Below the pieces are notes generated by a model. It saw nothing but the letters and a program-made list of their open reading frames with translations. It was not told where the DNA came from and made no database searches. This document shows, one piece after another, positions 44,340 to 55,600 of a stretch of 64,000 nucleotides of DNA. Where the stretch lies: assembly GCA_936450465.1 (NCBI GenBank), contig OW388304.1, positions 36,671,593 to 36,735,592 of the forward strand, read 5' to 3'. The translations under genes and the position numbers were made by a program. This stretch comes from Gibbula magus (taxonomy: Eukaryota; Mollusca; Gastropoda; Trochida; Trochidae). Numbering within the stretch: position 1 is the stretch's first letter; each line of letters begins with the position of its first letter.

Positions 44340-45383
44340 TTATTAAAGGCCCCAGTGGCGCGAGTGCGAAATCAGCCCTGCTTGAAAGCGCTCGTAAAAT
44401 CTCTAAGCAATCAATCAACCTCTTCTCCGGATCTGGCACTAAATGGTGTAAATATTATGTAATGTGAGACGGCTTAAATGTATCGTTGATGTCGACCTGG
44501 CGATATTCGAACCCCAGACTTATTGATGCAAAGCCACTGCACTATCCCGAGTTATCAAACTGGTATAACAGTGTTGCTTAACGCTTCAACTGTTCTAGTA
44601 TCTGGGACAACAGTGTAGTCATCTATCATCATGGTCCCTTGGTGTTCTGTGTACGGTCGTCACATTGGCTCTAATCCCATGCGTGTTCAACGTTGTTGGG
44701 AACATAAAGCAGAGCTCATGATAAGATAATGAGGTTCCCGTATACTTTTTCTGCATGTATAACCTCATATTGCCTTTCTTTTACGTACTGGCACATTTCT
44801 ATTTCAGCCACAAGAGTACATCTGTTATAAAAACAAAGTTGTGTAGACATTATTTCAATGTTGTTATAGTTTTTCTCCCAATAATGTGCTAGTATCTTCG
44901 AATACATTTGAACCTATGAACATGATCTAATGGTATATAAATTGTATTTTTTTGTAGTCAAAACAAAAGAAATTACAGCGGTGAGACAATCAAACACTAA
45001 ATTAAACTTAATGTGCACGATATTGATGTACAGAAGCAAAATTCAATTCTAAAGGTTGGAAATGACTTTTTTAAAGTTAGATATTATGGTCGGTTTGGCG
45101 AGTCCATAGCGTCAACCTTTTCGGACTATACTAAACATACACTACCGGGCAAAAGAAACGCCTACCAGACATATTTCGTAAAAGCTATAAAACATGTTAG
45201 CATTATTATAACATTATGACGTTGTACCATTTCTGCACAAGTTGTCGAACTTGTTAGAAAAGAATGGCGGTTGTTTAAATGGGACAAGAGTAACAGTTCA
45301 GTATTCGACCAGTGCCACAGAGAATTGAAATTTCCAACAGATTAACGAACAACCGCAACAAGCAACATTTTAGAAATATTGAC
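44340..45383. other. Intergenic, no gene seen
   Basis: A short tRNA-like sequence on the minus strand at about 44490-44570 (B-box-like GGTTCGAATATC) is probably a retroposon head rather than a tRNA. No other structure was recognised. Confidence 0.4.
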
Positions 45384-45750
45384 TTAAAGGGGCAGTAGCA
45401 TGTTGTTTCGCTCAAATAAGTTGATGAAAATTTAATGTATTTGAAAAATAATGTCAGTAATAGTAAAACACTCTTCTCTCTTCGGAAAATCAAGCTAACA
45501 ATGAGTGTACATGGTTCGGTAAAGCCATAGGAATCGTTTTTGTCACTCGAAATAATAAAATGTGTTCACAATAAAATGGCCGCCATGCATGTCATGCTTT
45601 ATACGCAACAATGTTATTACCACTACGGACACTTGGTATGTGTAATAGGATGTTTTACCCTCTAAAGTAAATATAAATGACATAAACTATCATTATAAAT
45701 GGGAAATTTGAAAAAATAAAATTTTGCAAAAACGTGCTACTGCCCTTTAA
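45384..45750 (+). mobile_element. TTAA MITE, copy 4
   Basis: Ends TTAAAGGGGCAGTAGCATG and CGTGCTACTGCCCTTTAA. The internal CACAATAAAATGGCCGCC and CTTCGGAAAATCAAG blocks are present. Confidence 0.85.
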
Positions 45751-45978
45751 ATCGCACTTTTTCAACGATTTCAACGGACTGATATATTAATTATTGTTTC
45801 AACATACCTTGAACACCACAATTAGTTATATTGTAGAAATTATGTCAAAACAACATATAGGCGTTTGTTTTGTCCGTTAGTGTAATGTTAACCATTCTAG
45901 ACTGTAGAAATGTTCCAACATGTTTTCTTGTTGATGCTTTAGATAGTGAAGGTATGGTAAGTTTTTGGGATGATGCAT

Positions 45979-46198
45979 GGGCCATGTTCAAGAGAAGTTT
46001 CAAAGTAATCGCTCAATTAGCGATTACTTTTAAACCTCTCTTGAACGCGATTGCTCAATGTAGCGCTACGTAGCAAAGCGAGCGAACTTTTGCACCGTGT
46101 CGTTCAGGAGAGAATGAGCGCTACTTGAGCGCTACTTGAGTGCTACATTGAGCAATCAATGAGCGATTATAAGCGCTCGCTGTTATGGAACGGAGTCC
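45979..46198 (-). mobile_element. MITE family A, copy 2 (inverted)
   Basis: Reverse complement of 3696-3935: starts GGGCCATGTTCAAGAG and ends CTGTTATGGAACGGAGTCC. Same AGCGCT-rich interior. Confidence 0.75.
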
Positions 46199-46568
46199 AG
46201 GTGTGTTTCTTAAGAACAATTAGATAACCTACACACGATTGGTTCAAGGCTATCCATGTAACAATGATATGAGACTGTGGCAAGTCTGTTTTATATATTG
46301 TTGGTAAATATTGTACATTTATGTACTGTATTATAGCGCTTTTCATTCTCTTTTGTAAAAAACGTATATTCATATGCAAATAGATTTTAGACGATCTTCA
46401 AATTGGATGAAATAAAGAATATCTAGAATCTATCTATGTATTGCTGTATGTAGAACCTGCTCTCTAAAACAAATATTTCATTGAAGTCAAAGTCCTTAAC
46501 GAGACGTCTATTGTCATTGGACGAACAATTGCTTCTGTACATTTAGAAAAGTGTAATGCAATTGATTA

Positions 46569-46976
46569 TATGACGAGCAGTGAAATACTGGGATTTATCA
46601 GTGAAGTAAACTGGCTATCAAGCTACCGTGAAAATAACTTATATTTTCACTGCGAACGGTGACTGATATAATTTGACGTCATAAAACAATGGTCTCGCGC
46701 GGCGATTTGGCTTATGACGTCACAGTGTTACTGTGGTGACGGGCTGTTCCTCGCGATCGCTTGGCGTGAAAATGACACTTTTCGGACGTAATTACATGGA
46801 TACTATCATATAATAAATAGAATATCCGTCAATTCTTGACAAATACCATGTTTATCTCATCTCGTGAGGTAGAAAAGTTATATATTTTCACTCGTGGCTG
46901 CGCCACTCGTGAAAATATAACCTTTCTACCTCACTCGATGAGATAAACATGGTATTAGTCAAGAAAAGACAGATAT
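46569..46976 (-). mobile_element. MITE family C copy 2 and adjoining palindrome
   Basis: 46569-46850 is the inverted relative of 38829-39080 (TACTGGGATTTATCAG, ATGACGTCACAGTGTTACTG, CGTCAATTCTTGAC). 46838-46976 is a near-perfect palindrome: TACCATGTTTATCTCATC and AGGTAGAAAAGTTATA mirrored about CTCGTGGCTGCGCCACTCG. Confidence 0.65.
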
Positions 46977-48013
46977 CCTCTATGTATTAGTCCTCGCCCA
47001 GTGAACATTTCTCAATAAACCTGCAGTGCTATTACAGCGGTCGTCCCAATAGCTTACTCGATCTTACATCGAGGTCTCGGTAACTGTTTGGGTAAGCTAG
47101 TTGAAATGATTGCTTTTGCAATTTATCTAGATTTAATAGACGAGTAGTAAATGGTAAACTTATACTTGGTCCTGAAGTTCGTCTCTTACTCGCTTTTGCT
47201 CGATAAATATCAAACCACTCACTCATAAAGTGGGATTTAAACGGGACCGAGGTTAGCATTCTCTATTTGGTTATTATAGTTTAAAATGTTACTGTACTGA
47301 CTGTCTTCAAAAGTCCCTCTTACAAGTAACATTTGAAAACATATTGTTTAATTATGTAGTGTTGAACACAATTTCCGTGAGTGACAGTAAGATTTCAGAT
47401 GAGTTCGAAATCATTTGCAAAATCATTATAACCATGAAATCGTCAAAGTATTGAATCCTGTGTATACGTATATTGAAGGTGCATATATGCGCTTCAATGC
47501 TTTAGAATGGTTAGTCTTCAATGTTAATGATCTAGTTGAAACTTTAATGAGTTTATCAGATAACTGCAATTAATTATGAAAAGGCGCAAACATCCTAGCA
47601 ACAATTCCTACAGTATGATGCGTTGTCTAGGTTAGGTTCTCCCATTCGCCAACATCAGTTTACTTGTTATGGTAGAAATGCTCTCCTCAGAACGCCAAGA
47701 GGGAAGTAGAAAAGACATGTACTAAGGACTGAAGGACATACAGACAGAAAGTCATAAACATAAACAGTTACGTTTAAATATGTAATAAGCAACTCTTATT
47801 TGAGTTGCGAGAGACATGGAAGCGAATAAACTCTAAAAGAAAGTGCAATATTAGGATTATTATTATTATTATTATTAGGATATTATAATACGTTGCTTTA
47901 AAAAGTAATAAAACAAAAAAGCTGCAAAAAGTTACAAACGGGACAATGAAGATAAAGGTAAATGCAAAAACAGATAACAAAATTAGAAGGAGGAGCTAAC
48001 TCCCGAGCCTACT
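46977..48013. other. Intergenic, no gene seen
   Basis: AT-rich sequence with a TAT/ATT microsatellite near 47855. The frame 47032-47259 on the minus strand has no recognised domain. Confidence 0.45.
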
Positions 48014-48364
48014 TTAAAAGGGGCGTTTTTTCAAATATTACTTTTTCAAAATAGTCATTTATGATGAGTGTTTTGTCATTTATAGTTACTTTAGTGGATA
48101 AAACATCGCATTTAACAAACTAATTATATGTCGTGGTAATAACGATGTCACGTAATAGGCAAAAAAAGCATGGCGGCCATTTTAATGTGAACACCTTGTA
48201 TATTTTGAAGAACAAAAATGATTGGCATTGCTTCATCAAACCTGAACACTCGTTTTCAACCAGGTTTTCCGAAGAGCGAAGGGTGTTTTACTCTTGGTTA
48301 TCATTAATGTTCAAATCCATTTCATCAATTTATTTGTGCGAAAAAGGTGCTACAACCCCTTTAA
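48014..48364 (-). mobile_element. TTAA MITE, copy 5 (diverged, inverted)
   Basis: TTAAAAGGGGCGTTTTT at the left and GGTGCTACAACCCCTTTAA at the right. The family's GGCGGCCATTTTAATGTGAA block is read in the opposite orientation. Confidence 0.65.
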
Positions 48365-48483
48365 CTACACTACAATTCATGAGTTCAAAGTATCAATCAG
48401 TGCCCGAAACTGCTGTGACCCAGCACAGCCAAGAGTCAATTTGGGTGACATTATTATCTTCAAAACATACAGCCAAAATTAGT

Positions 48484-49312
48484 TAAGTAGATTTAGGCTT
48501 CCGCCTTCGATATTTTTATTTATACTTTTAATTGATATCAGTAGGAAGGACAATGTGCACTGACATCGGTATGCTATGTCCTCAAATCGAAATCTGGTTG
48601 GAAACACCCCCAAAACGGGGTGGGGACTCAACTTGAATCTGGAATGGATAGTGTATGAAGAATACACGTTGCGGAGAACAGTTTTGGAACCTTTCTGGGA
48701 CTCTCTCTTTGGTCACGTTTCCTTTCGGAAAGGATTGAATCTAGAGTCAGTGAAGACAATTTAACATTTGCATCTCTAAAATAAGAGTATCAAAAGGTTA
48801 TTCAACAATCGCCAAACGAGTGGTTGATTGTGCTATAGTAACAACTGATATGATTTTAATATTCACTGACGAATTTGCCAGTGAAACCAATATCAATAAT
48901 TTAACCAATTTGAACTAGATTTTATATTTTATCCATAAATTCGCTAATTCCGACTCTATTAAGATGCAATATATACATTTCTTTTTATATTAAAAATCAA
49001 TAATTTACAATGAACGGTCTCTCATCCAGCTCTATGACGTATAAATGACAAACTTCAGATTTGGACTCAGCATCATCGAAACCCCCTTATTTTGATGTGT
49101 CATTAACCTACACTACTACTACTATGATAACAATATTTTGTTGACACCAAAAGTCCCCCACACGGGGGTGTTCGGGGCCCCTTTTTGGTTTTTTTTCATC
49201 CAGATTTCGATTTGAGGACATAGCATACAGATGTCAGTGCACATTTTCCTACCTAATGATATCAATTAAAAGTATAAATAAAATATTGAAGGTGAAAGCC
49301 TTAATCTACTGG
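48484..49312. mobile_element. Foldback element, inverted arms of about 140 bp
   Basis: 48484-48625 (TAGATTTAGGCTTCCGCCTT, TTTTAATTGATATCAGTAGG, GACATCGGTATGCTATGTCC) is mirrored by 49150-49312. The loop of about 525 bp has no recognisable gene. Either a foldback transposon or two MITEs of opposite orientation. Confidence 0.7.
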
Positions 49313-51739
49313 AGTAAATTCTGTGAGTGTCTGTTGACTGGCTTTTTTTATTCGTGGTTTATTGAATAAAGATGATGACCGTAAATATAGGTCATTATTG
49401 TAAAGCTTTTAAAAATGTCCATAAGGTCCTATTGGCATTGACAAGGGCATTTACATTGACAACAGTTTATCAATGCAGCCACCGTGAACTACACGAGGTC
49501 GAGAGACCTCGATGCATGTGTGGGTAAGCTGTGGGAACAACCAGTGCTTGAATCCCGCAAGCAAACCCCGGCCCTAAGTCATACATTTTCACCATTTTCT
49601 TTTTGTTGTTGTTGTGATTTTACCACGATCTTAAATGCACCCTTATATATAACATTAGTTTTAACCTATACCAAAGTGCAATGCAGTTATATAAATATAT
49701 ATAATAAAATAAAAGGATATATATATATATATATATTCATCTGATGATTAAAAGCGAAATGTATCACAGTTCGATTCTAAATGACACAACGAACAGTCAA
49801 TGCAAGCCTTTGTCGTTGCAAATACATAAGCGGTTCACTATCATATACAAGTAGAAACAATTTGAAGAGAGCACGTAATATGAACAGTGGTTTCTTAGCT
49901 TACCTGTCCAGATACTATCTGTGAAACGACGCAAGAAATTATTTCTCAAAATCATTTTCGGGAACTGTTATTATAAGAAATATGTCAATATGCCATTTAT
50001 TTTGAGATTAAACATGTTTCACGAACAACGTGGTTTACAGTAGTTCATGCATGGTTAACTTTCGACAGAGTAGTCCCACATGCATCGTTGTTATAATGTT
50101 GCCATGGAAGGATGAGTTTTTGGAAGAAGACATTTTAACGGATGAATCCCCAGAGGCTAATAATGCATAACAATTATCTCCCTGTTGTTAAAGATATTGA
50201 AAGATACATTGTTGTTTGACGGCATCATATCTCGCATCTGTTGCATATTACATCACAGTTATGAAACGGGAAACAACATCATTTTTTATTTATTTTGACG
50301 ACTGCAGACACAGCAATTTCAGATCTTTACTCGGGGGTCAACAACAAGATTGTTTAACAGAATAGGTTTGCAAATTACCATACCTAAGAGAAATGTTTTG
50401 CAGCTTTTTCCAGGGACACACAACAACATAAGACCCAAGTTCGATCGGGATTCAAACCGTTTGTTAACCCGAACGACAACGGGATTCCTGCATGATGCTA
50501 GGTTGGTTACTGAATGAAATTGCTTCTGATAAAACTGTTCAAAGTTTATTGTCGAGTTTAGAGGATGTAGATCATCTATAATTTTAATGAAATATCCAAT
50601 GCAATTTCTATCTATAGGTATTAAATACTTTTCAATGATAAGTGATGTTTTGCATGTGTGATAAAGGTTAGGACATCGCACCCATATTGCTGCCCGGTCC
50701 GAAAATCCATATCAGCCATATCAGCCCGGGTGACGTACACACTAACACAGCTTAACGTCACAAGTGAAGTACTAATTCTCAGAGTTGTCTCCAAACAAGG
50801 AACTTATGTTTCTATCAACATTATTAAATATATTATTAATTGGAAAAATACCAAACGTATATAATGGAGGGTTAATTCGTAGGCCCCTAATGGTAAAGTT
50901 TCGCATCGAAACATCATCAAATATTACTTTAAACCTTTTGCCTTGCTTTAGAATTTAGTATGATATGTGACAAAGGTTAGTCATTTTCATATATACCCCA
51001 TCTCGGGCTTATAGTGGGTATGGTACGAAAAATGACATGTTATAACCTTAAAAACGCATACACATATCAGTATCATATCATCAAATCTCCCAACACCTGA
51101 ATATTCAACATTTTGCAACCAAAGTGCAGGACCAGTTAAAGCGCTGTTCTTATCTTATAATGCTGAGTGTCAAACACGGAAACAACAACTCTTTTAACAA
51201 CATCTGTTGACGTATTTTAGAATGGCGCGACCGAGGATCGAACCCCAATCTTTAGGATAATGAGCGGATGCTCTACCAACTATGTAAATACAATATGTAT
51301 ATTACTTAAATAATGTGCAGTGCGATGCTCCTTTAGTTATGTTCAGTATGATTGTGAAGGTTAAGTAATTCCCTATCTCAGGAGTTTTATATCGTCTAAA
51401 ACATACAGTCAATATTCCAAAGTATACATCTTTTGTACAATGTTGCCATCTGTACATACACACTATATGAAAAGTATGCCAAAATTAATAAATTGTTTAC
51501 AAAGTCTGTTAAGACATAGTTCACAAAACATGGAATCCAGATCGCACAAACATATCCACATCAAGCCACCCAGGGGTAAAATAAATATCAAAAGGACTAC
51601 AGACCCCTTGTCAGTCGCTATTGTCAAGGCAATGATTCCTAAGTTCAACAGTCAATAGCGTTCATATAAATTGATAAATATGTTACAGAAATATGTGTGT
51701 AAACAGTCTCCTGTGGTTGGTCAACTGTGTAGGTGTTGT
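49313..51739. other. Intergenic, no supported gene
   Basis: Contains a short (TA)n at 49718-49736. A minus-strand frame at 50319-50681 has no domain I can name. A degenerate tRNA-like sequence lies at 51221-51293 on the minus strand. Confidence 0.45.
51221..51293 (-). pseudogene. tRNA-like sequence, degenerate
   Basis: Read on the minus strand it has A-box-like AGTTGGTAGAGCATCCGC and B-box-like GGGGTTCGATCCTCGG, followed by TCGCGCCA. The anticodon stem does not pair convincingly, so this is a tRNA pseudogene or the head of a tRNA-derived SINE. Confidence 0.4.
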
Positions 51740-52095
51740 ATGTACTTCTGCACCAGTCCCAAGAGGACGAGAGAGACTTGTCCCCCGTGCCGGAAGTCCC
51801 AATGGAAGTGCTAAAGTTGCTCCTTCGGGACGTTTGTTGATGTTGTTGTTGTCGTTATTGAATGGAATGTACTCATACACCAGTCCCAAGACGAGATTAA
51901 CTGGTCATCTGTGCCGGAAGTAATACTAATAACAGATCCCTTGTCCCCCATTGAAGTACTTGACATGCTCCTCTTGGATGTTTTTGATGTTGTGGTTGGT
52001 CACCAAGACAAGATACGTTGGTCAACCGTGCCGTACATGACCGTGGAAGTGTTAGAGATGTTTCTAAAGAATCTTTGTTGATTTTGATGACCTGA
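51740..52095 (+). repeat. Three diverged tandem units upstream of the second PAN-TSP1 gene
   Basis: Units near 51756, 51884 and 52008 share CAGTCCCAAGA(G)GACGAGA, GTGCCGGAAGT, GAAGTGCTAAAG and TTGATGTTGT. In one frame they give related peptides (SVPEV, PIEVLDMLLLDV), as if derived from a coding repeat. Stops at the ends of units 1 and 3 argue against a functional protein today. The units lie directly before the start of the second PAN-TSP1 gene. Confidence 0.55.
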
Positions 52096-52111
52096 ACTCT
52101 GGTGACTGAGG

Positions 52112-52457
52112 ATGCTGTGTACTGTCACGCTAATGGATGTAGCCGTTCATTTCATAATTGTAAGTGTTATTACACAAGGACATGGTTCCACGGCTCATTC
52201 AACTTTATGTGGAAACTGTATGAACGAACCGGACACAGATTACACAGACAAGCGGGTAACATCGGGAGTTCTGTGGACAGATCCAAACCTGCAGTCTCGG
52301 ATAGAATGTGCCTCACGCAGTTTTCTCTTTCCTGTCATCAAATCCTACGGATTCAACGAAAATACGCGGGAATGTGTGGCGTACACTGTCCCGCTGTCGA
52401 CATCTCCAGCCACTGTGGCTGAATCTGGATTTAACATGTTCTCAACATGCGCCCCAG
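52112..52457 (+). CDS. Paralogue C exon 1: signal peptide and PAN-like domain
   Basis: Leader with VAVHFIIVSVITQG, then [33 protein letters not shown] and [10 protein letters not shown], ending CCA G|GTATGT in phase 1. From the CGNC onward it differs from the exon at 27523 at only a few residues, whereas the leader is unrelated. Confidence 0.88.
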
Positions 52458-52543
52458 GTATGTAGAACAATGGTATATAGCAAGGTAGTTTAACAATGGG
52501 AAACATAACTTGAAAGTACTTAATATCTGACAGCGTAAAGTTG

Positions 52544-52620
<77 letters not shown>

Positions 52621-55600
52621 ACGGAGTATTTGTTGTTCAAACAAAAGTCGAGGTGACATTCCTGTTTACAATATATTTGCTATCAATACATGATTAAAAC
52701 ACAATCATGTTGAAACACATTAACGAGGGTTATAGTTGGGTGACTTAATAAATAAAATCAATAATGAGAAGTGAAACCATCCATCGGCTCAACGAGTCTA
52801 GAACGGCATAAGCAGACATTACTGACCAGTCTCATCAGTTATTGTATTTGTATCATTCTAACTAAAAACTTCTCATTTCAAGTTATTCACAAAAACTAAA
52901 TTGCCTATTCTCCGATAGAACCTAAACTTCAATAGAACAAAACAGTTTTCAGCAAGAAAGGAAGTTACGCTAATAAAACGCTGCAGAATGTGGATAAATA
53001 ATACTGTTGGTAAACCCAAGGCTATCAACATATTTGCAAATAAATATAGAATAACCTCCATTGTTTTGATTTTGCTAAGAATAAAATAAATTGCTTATAA
53101 AATACAATTATCTACTCGTCTATAATCGGCAGAACAATTGAGAGCAGAAGACCTCAAATCATATGAATTTGATGATATCAATGACATCATTAATTGAAAT
53201 AATCTCTCATTTGGTAACCAACTATGTTATGTCAATTGGTTATCTCAAATAACAAAGATGCCTTAATTTTGAGTAAGGGATCAGTGAAGGAGTGAAGCTA
53301 TGCCCTTGGTTATTATTGAGGATGGTACTGTTTGGTCTTAAATTTATCATTCACATTTTCACAATGTGTCTAGTTGACGGAGTGTTCACAACCTGGACCT
53401 CATGGGGAGGAGCGAGCTGTACAGCGACATGTGGCCCGACCCTGAGTGTTGTGATGACTCGGACCAGATCCTGTACCAACCCCCCTCCAGATAACGGGGG
53501 AGCTGACTGCACCGGGGAACCCTCAGAGACAGGGAACATCAACTGTGAACTGCCCGAATGCTCAGGTCAGTACGTCTTAATAATGTTCAACATAACACAA
53601 GGGATACAAGGGAGAACGTACTGTTAGACAACAATGCCATTTCTGGATTTATTCCTTCAAATGGTTATTCTTAATCTAGAATGTTTACTATATGAGTTTC
53701 TGAACGAGATGTTTGGCTCATTTGTCCACGCACGCTCCTATCCTACATAATACCCAGAGTATACGTTCCGACAGTATCACCAATACCCTGGATCCATCAA
53801 CGGCTTTGACGGATCATTACATAAACTATCGCAAAATGATATAGTCCATTTATCCATTGACACAACTATCATCGATAATCTCCAGAATATGCGTTCTGAA
53901 AAATATTTTATTACCATTAGCCTGGATTCATCCAAAGTCATGGTTGATGATTTTACCTTGCCTGTTATGATAATGTACGTGTAGTTTGCCCCAGTATTGA
54001 AAAGGCTACAGTAAGCTTTTCATATTGGAAAGTTTAAATTGAACTATTGATAAAAAGGGCAGAGAGTAAGAGACTGGAAATGTTTAGTCCTTACAACCCC
54101 TTTATAACAATATATTAAGCTTGTCAGAAGAAAAGAGCAAAGAAGAAAAACACTTCTAATTGTACTTCTAGCAAAAACAAATTTGGTCGGCCTAGACAAG
54201 ACGTTTTAAAGTTCGAATCATTTCTTGCCTTACAGAAACCTTATTGATAAAATCGTAAGTCCAGTTTAGTAATAAAGTCCAAAAGCTGATATATAATTAA
54301 TTGAAATGGTAACTCAGTAAGTACTCCTGATTACTCGATAAAATAACACCGTTTACAACGTTTGGCATATGTGACCCCCCAACTACACACTGGGTGTCCC
54401 TTAAAGCGGTAGTAGCACTTTTATTAAATGAACTAAAGAGATCTCACAAAAAGGATAATTAATGTTAGCAATTACAAAAAAATCCTCCTCAATCAATAAA
54501 TATAGTATGTTTTTGATTAAACATCATTATTTATACTCACCGTCGATAGTTAACAGAATGCCCGATTATCCTAATCTGTCTAATTCCGACAACCTTCACA
54601 CAGAGTAAAGATAGAGTTATCGCCGCTCTACCCTGTACCGAAACTCGCCACCAGGTGGTCAACCCTACGTCATCATTGCTTCTTCTGACGGTCAGAGAGA
54701 AAAGCCGATCGTACAGAGGGGAGGCCGGGTGGGAGCTAACAATTGTTAACTATCGTCGGTGAGTATAAATAATGATGTTTAATCAAAAACATACTATTAT
54801 TTAATATACTCTCCTCGATAGTTAACAATATGCCCGAATCCCACTGCCGGAGGTGGGTGCGAGAGGCTAGGGCGATAAAGCTCTATCTCTTACAGGCAGA
54901 GAGTTGGTGACCCAAGGCCGAACTAGAGTGACCCCCCATGGGGGGCCACTAGTCAATCGAACTAGTCCTGGCCCAACCCCGCCATGCGAGGAGGCCCGCA
55001 ACCGAAGTCGCCAACTGATATAAAGGACAACAGACACACAAATAGAATCAACCTCGGGTTTATTAAGAGGAGAAACATTAGTGAGCAAGAGGGTGACTCC
55101 TGCAATGAGGGCCCGAAGGAACTCGCTGTTGGGCGTACACCTGCGCCCCCAGCCGGTTGATTCCCTCCAAGTCCTCGTTGGGGATGTCTCGCAGATAGTG
55201 GTTGGCGAACACCAGGCCTGACTTCCAGAAACAGCCAGCCATGATGTCAGCCACCGCCAAGTTGCTATGGAGGGCCATCGTCGCTGAGATGGCCCTTATC
55301 TCGTGCGGATTGGCCCTCGCTGGAGGGTCTAGACCCTCTGCCTTGTACGCGTCTAGCACCGCCGAACGGAGGTAGACGCTTAATTGTCTCTTGTCTAATT
55401 CCCGTACGCTGGTCTGGGAATGAGGGATGAAGAGTCTTCTCCTCCCCTGACGCAGCGTCCGGGTCCTCTCGGTGTAGATCCGAAGTGCTCGGACTGGACA
55501 GAGGAGGCGGTTCTCCTCGTCCATCGGATCTATGTTACCGGAAATGGACGGTAGGGAAAAAGTCCTACCCCTTTCGTCGGCGGCTTGGTTCTTACACACA

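Noticed and set aside
44490..44570. tRNA gene on the minus strand
   Set aside because: B-box-like GGTTCGAATATC and a D-arm-like GGATAGTGCAGTGG occur, but the acceptor and anticodon stems are not convincing.
50319..50681. Minus-strand 120-codon frame
   Set aside because: No domain, signal peptide or codon bias; probably chance or an unrecognised old retroelement.
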